Source: Streptacidiphilus jeojiense
GTDB lineage: Bacteria; Actinomycetota; Actinomycetes; Streptomycetales; Streptomycetaceae
Assembly (NCBI RefSeq): GCF_000719095.1
Contig: NZ_JOEH01000009.1
Location: forward strand, 1-64,000
DNA length: 64,000 nucleotides
Direction: 5' to 3'
Shown: one piece after another, positions 60,587 to 64,000 of the stretch
How positions within the stretch are numbered: position 1 is the stretch's first letter
Layout of the letters: each line of letters starts with the position of its first letter
The notes under the pieces: generated by a model
What the model saw: the letters and a program-made list of their open reading frames with translations, nothing else
Database searches by the model: none
What the model was told of the DNA's origin: nothing
Position numbers and translations under genes: made by a program

Positions 60587-61810
60587 CTATGATGGACGTT
60601 CTGGGATTCTGATCCTGCCCTCTGATGTTCCCTTCATGAGAACATAGGGAGGGAGTAGTGGGTCAATGAATCTATAGCGAAAGCGGCGCTGGGTTCCACG
60701 CTTGAGAAGGATGCCTCCCCGTGGTCCGTCGGCGGCGGAAAAGTTCGTTAGGTGGTTCGCAAATGCTTGGATTTCGTAACGCTTTCCGGCGACAAGAGAG
60801 AGTTGGTCTCGAACGTCGGGAGCGCCGAATGTTCCCATTTCGTCCTTTTCTGCGAGTGCGCAGGCAAGAAGAACCTCTTGGTAGAGATTTTCTCGGTTGC
60901 TGAACGTCGAACGATGGTATTTCTCTCGCACCGTCTGGGAGACATTAGTTAGAGAATTAGATACAGCGACTTCGAAATCACCATTCGCAACCATGACGCG
61001 ATCTTCTGCCAGAACATGAAGGGCTGCATGTTGGCTGAGCAAATGGGTGTAGTGCGGCAGTCCTTGAGACAGTTCGACAACGCGGGCTGCGAACTTGCTT
61101 TGCACTCTGAGGCTGGCTGACTTCATGCCTTGCCTGATAATTTCCAACAGTTCCTGATTCGTCATGCGAGGCATCTGAATTTGAACAAGGGCGCGCTGAA
61201 CGGAAGCGTGCTCCGCAATCAGTTCGTCGATGGTATCGGCTACCCCGACGAGAACTACCGTGACGGCCACGCTCTGGTCAGACAGGATTTTGATGGTATC
61301 TGCAAATAGTGAGCTGACCATCGGATCGCTGGGGCGGTCGAACTCATCAATGAAAATCACAGATTCTGGAAGACCGTCCGCAAGGACTTCGAGAGCCAGT
61401 CGTACATCGTTCGGAGAGGGTTCGTCGCCAGATGGAAGCAAGTCCTCCAAGGATCCTTTGTGGAAACGTGGACTACCAGTGAACCCGACGGCCATCTTTT
61501 TGTCTGACATGCGGCAGGTTCTGAGGATGGAACGCCAGATCGATCCAAAGGTGTCATTGCTGGCACAGGTGTGATAACTAGCCCATGAGCCACTGTCCAA
61601 CACTTCCTTCATGACTTTCGCTAGCGAGGTCTTCCCGACCCCCCGCTCGCCATAGATCACAGCGTGCTGGCCGCGCTGGTAGGCGACTGAGATGAGGGTG
61701 TTCATCTGTTCGATGCGACCAGCGAACAGCGTGCGGTTCGTGATGGGGGCGGAGGGGCTGAAGGATCGCAGGACCTGCATCCGCCGCGTGAACTTGTCGG
61801 ACGGACCCAT
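60587..61810 (-). CDS. low-GC AAA ATPase (Orc1/Cdc6- or TniB-like) of the integrated element
   Basis: Protein of 407 aa. Walker A YGERGVGKTSLAK (about 55), Walker B VIFIDEFDRP (about 155), a sensor-like VTVVLVGVAD, and a C-terminal region consistent with a winged helix (LYQEVLLACALAEKDEMGTF). Third positions are often A/T (codons such as AAT, CTA, GTA), unlike nearly every other gene here, which indicates foreign origin. The ATG at 61810 has GAGG about 7 nt upstream. No partner nuclease, transposase or primase is adjacent. Roles in element maintenance or defence are both possible. Confidence 0.82.
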   Translation of the reverse strand: MGPSDKFTRRMQVLRSFSPSAPITNRTLFAGRIEQMNTLISVAYQRGQHAVIYGERGVGKTSLAKVMKEVLDSGSWASYHTCASNDTFGSIWRSILRTCRMSDKKMAVGFTGSPRFHKGSLEDLLPSGDEPSPNDVRLALEVLADGLPESVIFIDEFDRPSDPMVSSLFADTIKILSDQSVAVTVVLVGVADTIDELIAEHASVQRALVQIQMPRMTNQELLEIIRQGMKSASLRVQSKFAARVVELSQGLPHYTHLLSQHAALHVLAEDRVMVANGDFEVAVSNSLTNVSQTVREKYHRSTFSNRENLYQEVLLACALAEKDEMGTFGAPDVRDQLSLVAGKRYEIQAFANHLTNFSAADGPRGGILLKRGTQRRFRYRFIDPLLPPYVLMKGTSEGRIRIPERPS

Positions 61811-61890
61811 GGCAACCTCGCTGGGGTAGTAATTAGAACGCTGCTGTTGTAGTATAGCTATGTTGTGCACGGTTGAGGGTGAGGGTACAG

Positions 61891-62247
61891 GTGGCCTGGG
61901 AAATCGTCATTGTCGAAGAGGTGCGTGACTGGCTGCACCTGCTTCGCAAGGAGGATCGGGAGACCCTTCGCCTCATCGCGGCAGCGCTGGACGTGCTGGA
62001 GGAGCAGGGGCCAGCCCTAGGCCGCCCGCTGGTGGACGGTATTAAGGGTTCGGATCTTGCCAACTTGAAGGAGCTCAGGCCAGGCTCGACAGGTAGTAGT
62101 GAGGTACGACTCCTGTTCATCTTCGACCCAAGCCGTCGGGCAGTTGTGCTTGTCGGTGGTGATAAGTCTGGCAACTGGACCGGCTGGTACGAAGACGCCA
62201 TCCCTCTAGCGGAAAGGCGCTACCGGACCCACTTGTCGCCACAGTGA
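61891..62247 (+). CDS. HigB-like toxin (phage-derived Gp49-like family)
   Basis: Protein of 118 aa of the RelE/HigB ribonuclease fold. WEIVIVEEVRDWLHLL at the start, GPALGRPLVDGIKGSDLANLKELRPG in the middle and VRLLFIFDPSRRAVVLVGGDKSG near the end are the family landmarks. GTG start with GAGGG 5 nt upstream. The antitoxin gene follows after 46 nt, in the toxin-first order of higBA. Divergent from the ATPase gene. Confidence 0.87.
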   Translation: MAWEIVIVEEVRDWLHLLRKEDRETLRLIAAALDVLEEQGPALGRPLVDGIKGSDLANLKELRPGSTGSSEVRLLFIFDPSRRAVVLVGGDKSGNWTGWYEDAIPLAERRYRTHLSPQ

Positions 62248-62293
62248 GCCCGGACCGTGCACTGACGAAGACCAGAAGCTAGGGGAGTATGTG

Positions 62294-62605
62294 ATGGGCA
62301 CCAACTGGCGGGACCTGCGCGCTGAACTTGTCGAGCCTGACGACGAGGACACGATCGATACCCATCGTGGGCGCATGCTGGCTGAGGTGCGTGCTCACCG
62401 ACTTGCGGAGGCGCGCAAGCGACGGGACTTGACTCAGCAGGCCATGGCCGAAGCCATGGGCATTACCCAGTCTCGCGTCAGCGCGATCGAGCGTGGCGGC
62501 CTGAGTCGTACTGAACTCAGCACCTTGGAGTCATACGTAGCTGCTCTCGGCGGCAAGCTTGAGATCGTGGCTGACTTCGGTGATGAAAAGATCATTCTGG
62601 GCTAG
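62294..62605 (+). CDS. HigA-like XRE-family antitoxin
   Basis: DNA-binding protein of 103 aa. The N-terminal half likely contacts the toxin; the helix-turn-helix RRDLTQQAMAEAMGITQSRVSAIERG lies near 45-70; the C-terminus ends with LGGKLEIVADFGDEKIILG, typical of the HigA-type partners of Gp49 toxins. ATG with GGGGAG 6 nt upstream. Probably represses its own operon. Confidence 0.88.
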   Translation: MGTNWRDLRAELVEPDDEDTIDTHRGRMLAEVRAHRLAEARKRRDLTQQAMAEAMGITQSRVSAIERGGLSRTELSTLESYVAALGGKLEIVADFGDEKIILG

Positions 62606-62662
62606 CCCACGTTCGCGTTAAGGGGACACGTCCGTTCAAGTGTGAAGAGTGCACGAAAGTGG

Positions 62663-62710
62663 CAGGTCAGGCTGGTTGATGGGGTTCACTCCATCAACCA
62701 GCCTGACCTG
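62663..62710. terminator. 20-bp perfect hairpin between antitoxin and integrase fragment
   Basis: Arms CAGGTCAGGCTGGTTGATGG and complement, 8-nt loop, followed by TTCTT. It serves as a terminator for both converging genes. It shares the GGTTGATGG core and downstream layout with the hairpin after tRNA-Ser. Confidence 0.8.
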
Positions 62711-62820
62711 TTCTTGCCGCCCATCACATGTCAAGCTAGGCGGCCAGTGGGTGTGGACCAGACTCGGTTCCAGGGCCCTAGGCGGGCTCGTATCCCTCGA
62801 TGGAGACCCCGCCCCTCGGC

Positions 62821-63054
62821 CTACTGCGTTGTGCTTCTGGAAGCACTCAGAGCCCGATCGATTTGCTCGTTGGCCTGATCGCGCTTGCCGTCCAGGATCT
62901 TTGCGCAAAAGCGATACGACACAGCGACACTGTGCCCTGCCCTTCGTGCCACTTCGACTGGGTCCACGCCGGATGCGAGCCAAAGGGAGACCCCCGCGTG
63001 CCGCAGCGAGTATGGCACCTCTGCGAGCCGAGTCTGTGGGTGCCGATTATTCAT
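62821..63054 (-). pseudogene. C-terminal fragment of a tyrosine integrase
   Basis: Only the last 77 codons of a tyrosine recombinase are present. YSLRHAGVSLWLASGVDPVEV holds the catalytic Arg-xx-His. ARRAGHSVAVSYRFCAKIL has the GHS His and, in the usual spacing, a Tyr followed by Arg-Phe (YRFCAKIL, compared with the usual RVYAK in relatives). The following KRDQANEQIDRAL is the family tail. The N-terminal domain and core are missing upstream, where IS-related sequence begins about 110 bp away, so it looks like a remnant truncated by the insertion. Confidence 0.72.
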
Positions 63055-63163
63055 CCGGGCTGGTCGGCGGCCTGATGGTGGTTGGAGCCTCTGCGCTGGG
63101 ATGGCAGTGTTCGGGCCTGTCGGATCCCCGGATTGGGTTGCCGGTGGGCGGGATGATGGTTCG

Positions 63164-64000
63164 GTGCTGCGACTGGCCTACCTTGCGATGGCGAACACCT
63201 TCGCCCTCATACGCCTGCTGCCGATGAGCGACCGGGACAAGGACGTCGAGATCGTTGCGCTGCAGCACCAACTGGCCGTTCTGCAACGCCAGGTCGGCAA
63301 GCCGGTGTTCACTCCGTGCGACCGCACGCTGCTGGCCGCGCTGCTGCACCACCTGCCGATGGCGAAGCTGCGTCAATACCAGCTGCTGGTGCGCCCGGAC
63401 ACGCTGCTGCGTTGGCACCGCGACCTGCTCAGCCGCCGGCATGCCGCGACGTGTGCGCCCAGGCGGCCCGGGCGGCCGCGCACCGTGCGCTCGATCCGGG
63501 CCCTGGTCCTGCGGCTGGCGCGGGAGAACAGCTCGTGGGGCTACCGCAGAATCCACGGCGAACTCGCCGCGCTGGGCATCAGGACCGCCGCATCCACGGT
63601 CTGGGAGATGCTGCACGAGCACGGTATCGACCCCGCGCCTTTGCGGGACGGCACCACCTGGGCGGCCTTCCTGCGCTCCCAGGCCGATGGCCTGCTGGCC
63701 TGCGACTTCCTGGAGACCCGCACACTGACCGGGGCCCGGTTGTACGTCTTCGCGGTGATCGAGCACGCCAGCCGGCGGATCCGGATCCTCGGTGTCACCA
63801 CCGCGCCCACGGCTGACTGGACCACCCAGCTCGCCCGCAATCTCGTCATGGACCTACAGGATGCCGGCAGCAGGGCGACGTTCATGATCCGCGACCGAGA
63901 CTCGAAGTTCACCGCCGCGTTCGATGCGGTCCTTGTCGATGCGGGGATCCGGATCGCCCTCAGCGGCATCCAGACGGATGAACGCGATCGCGGAACGATG
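63164..64000 (+). mobile_element. IS transposase (rve/DDE integrase core), 3' end outside window
   Basis: A frame open from GTG 63164 to the window end, at least 279 codons. It has an N-terminal helical region (LLPMSDRDKDVEIVALQHQL) and a helix-turn-helix segment with WGYRRIHGELAALGI. The rve core has the first Asp in LLACDFLETRTLTG and the second in MIRDRDSKF. The third, a Glu, is expected near the edge. In the last 30 nt the expected MNAIAERW appears in another frame (gATGAACGCGATCGCGGAAC), suggesting a small deletion and frameshift around 63970-63980. Related to transposases common in Streptomyces and Frankia. Right end not visible. Confidence 0.8.

Overview
The window is high-GC actinobacterial chromosome, most likely from the family Streptomycetaceae. 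Genes use GTG and TTG starts and G/C third positions. The neighbours include SARP, HxlR, TipA-like and GlxA-type regulators and F420-dependent (LLM) enzymes. The gene order cydC / serS / pheA / DyP peroxidase / CopCD / PCuAC / Sco / YcnI / pepP / htrA / tRNA-Ser is, from memory, close to the oriC-proximal core of Streptomyces coelicolor and S. lividans. A near-consensus parS site inside a gene (9433-9446) and a cluster of DnaA boxes (31153-31503) also fit a position near the origin, although oriC itself is not here.

Layout. Positions 1-11.2 kb hold the CydC part of a CydDC exporter, a GAF-type sensor kinase, a small lipoprotein, a HAD phosphatase, a DHA2 drug exporter, a large SARP/AfsR-type regulator and an F420-type oxidoreductase. 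At 11.3-17.1 kb are a large secreted beta-helix/PKD protein, a divergent HxlR / NAD(P)-binding pair and a secreted protein of unknown function. At 17.4-21.2 kb lie four consecutive paralogous single-pass membrane proteins with proline- or glutamate-rich cytoplasmic tails and a shared extracellular LLLPxP motif. This is the best candidate for an undescribed system. Two ABC-2 ATPase/permease pairs follow (21.3-24.8 kb). Positions 24.9-32.5 kb carry a CynX-type MFS, a FadR-type regulator, an SDR, a second HAD phosphatase coupled to serS, a polysaccharide deacetylase, the DnaA-box cluster and pheA.

Two more very large beta-helix/PKD/RLLDTR surface proteins (32.7-38.4 kb) sit between pheA and a copper-trafficking cluster (38.5-45.0 kb). 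That cluster holds a Tat-exported DyP peroxidase, CopC-CopD, PCuAC, Sco, YcnI and a methionine-rich membrane protein. Its products probably import copper and deliver it to secreted cuproenzymes. Positions 45-60 kb carry regulatory and housekeeping genes: two HATPase proteins, a TipA-like MerR, a GlxA-type regulator, pepP, a PP2C-like protein with a degenerate active site, a prim-pol-like protein lacking the expected acidic motif, a DUF5926 protein, a GDPD, an NCS1 permease under a TPP riboswitch, and htrA.

From the tRNA-Ser (60.17 kb) to the window end the composition changes. The region holds a much lower-GC AAA ATPase, a HigB/HigA-like toxin-antitoxin pair, a tyrosine-integrase C-terminal fragment and an IS transposase cut by the window edge. 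It looks like a decayed element integrated next to the tRNA. A family of nested hairpin repeats with the core GGGGCGCGGGGAACTGCGCG is scattered between genes at 7.0, 24.9, 27.8 and 46.8 kb.
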